Shown here: positions 7,376-7,584 of the stretch, piece after piece
Position numbering within the stretch: position 1 is the stretch's first letter
Layout of the letters: the number at the start of each line of letters is the position of its first letter
NCBI GenBank assembly: GCA_003565105.1
Contig: PXDG01000174.1
Coordinates: forward strand, 1-7,584
Origin: Parcubacteria group bacterium
Lineage (GTDB): Bacteria; Patescibacteriota; Minisyncoccia; SW-4-49-11
Reading direction: 5' to 3'
DNA: 7,584 bases
Position numbers and translations under genes: made by a program
The notes under the pieces: generated by a model
What the model saw: the letters and a program-made list of their open reading frames with translations, nothing else
Told to the model about the DNA's origin: nothing
Databases searched by the model: none

Positions 7376-7416
7376 CAAAAAGTAAATTATCCCCCTCTCG
7401 AGGGAGTGCTCGTCAG
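7376..7416 (-). repeat. Palindromic intergenic element, copy B
   Basis: On the minus strand, downstream of the histidine kinase stop codon, CTCCCT-CGAG-AGGGGG can form a six-pair hairpin (one G:U pair). It is followed by ATAATTTAC and then TTTTT. It shares the CTCGAGAG core and the GGGGGATA block with the element at 207-243, there in the opposite orientation. The hairpin plus delayed T-run could act as a weak terminator for the kinase gene. The likeness to the second copy suggests instead a dispersed intergenic element or a structured RNA. Function is unknown. Confidence 0.4.
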
Positions 7417-7470
7417 AGTGGAGGAAGGTTCTAAGGAGATTCTTCACGGATACGTCCTAATCTTGTATGA

Positions 7471-7584
7471 TTATGAAGATATGGGCAAAGTTATGGTAAA
7501 TGTTGACCCCATTCCGACTCCTTGACTATAGACGGTGATGTCTCCGTGATGTTTTTGAACAATTAACCGAGATAAATATAATCC
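7471..7584 (-). CDS. Sensor histidine kinase, C-terminal fragment (runs off the right edge)
   Basis: The last 37 codons of a gene entering from the right edge are visible, ending in TAA at 7471. They read GLYLSRLIVQKHHG, then a DITVYSQG stretch and GMGSTFTITLP. This is the end of a GHKL-type ATPase domain: the G2 box (GLxLS), the helix IVxxHGG (here KHHGD) and the closing GSTFTxxLP strand are diagnostic of two-component sensor kinases. Such kinases autophosphorylate a His and pass the phosphate to a receiver. The sensor, dimerisation and nucleotide-binding N, G1 and F boxes are outside the window, so the signal and partner are unknown. The degenerate receiver encoded at 2125-2712 is unlikely to be its phosphate acceptor. 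A 235-base gap separates this gene from the HIT gene, and the two are probably not one transcription unit. Confidence 0.88.
   Translation of the reverse strand, partial: GLYLSRLIVQKHHGDITVYSQGVGMGSTFTITLPISS

Noticed and set aside
1..7584. CRISPR array, tRNA, rRNA, insertion sequence or phage remnants
   Set aside because: No regularly spaced repeats, cloverleaf-like sequences, transposase motifs or terminal repeats were seen; the coding density is filled by housekeeping genes.

Overview
The window looks like a piece of a small-genome bacterium of the Candidate Phyla Radiation (Patescibacteria). This is an inference from gene content and protein style: a RodZ-like protein with a short C-terminal beta domain directly behind ftsK, a response regulator with a cysteine-bearing tail, type IV pilin, moderately AT-rich DNA, very tight gene packing and no Shine-Dalgarno-like start sites. 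I cannot resolve the lineage. Glycine is written with GGN codons and no in-frame TGA interrupts about 2,100 codons of conserved genes, so there is no sign of the UGA-glycine code of Gracilibacteria or Absconditabacteria. All seven stop codons that can be seen are TAA.

Every recognisable gene is on the minus strand, so transcription runs from the right edge to the left. At the far right is the last 37 codons of a histidine kinase (ATP-binding domain). A 235-base gap follows, holding a small palindromic element and a plausible sigma-70-type promoter. Then comes a compact run of six genes: a HIT-family nucleotide hydrolase, ftsK, a RodZ-like HTH/membrane protein, eno, a response-regulator-like protein and recJ. 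Gaps inside the run are 4 to 16 bases, and ftsK and the RodZ-like gene overlap by 14 bases, so it is very probably one operon. After recJ, a 171-base gap carries a second palindromic element in the opposite orientation and a strong extended -10 promoter. That promoter faces a type IV pilin gene of which only the first 29 codons lie in the window.

The operon joins chromosome segregation at division (FtsK), cell shape or envelope (RodZ-like), DNA repair (RecJ), glycolysis (enolase), nucleotide housekeeping (HIT) and a signalling-like protein. The most unusual member is the response-regulator-like protein. Its acidic pocket is intact, but the phosphoacceptor aspartate is glycine and the conserved lysine is apparently arginine, and it ends in a C-terminal domain with two CxxC pairs. 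I found no CRISPR array, tRNA, rRNA, insertion sequence or complete previously undescribed multi-gene system.
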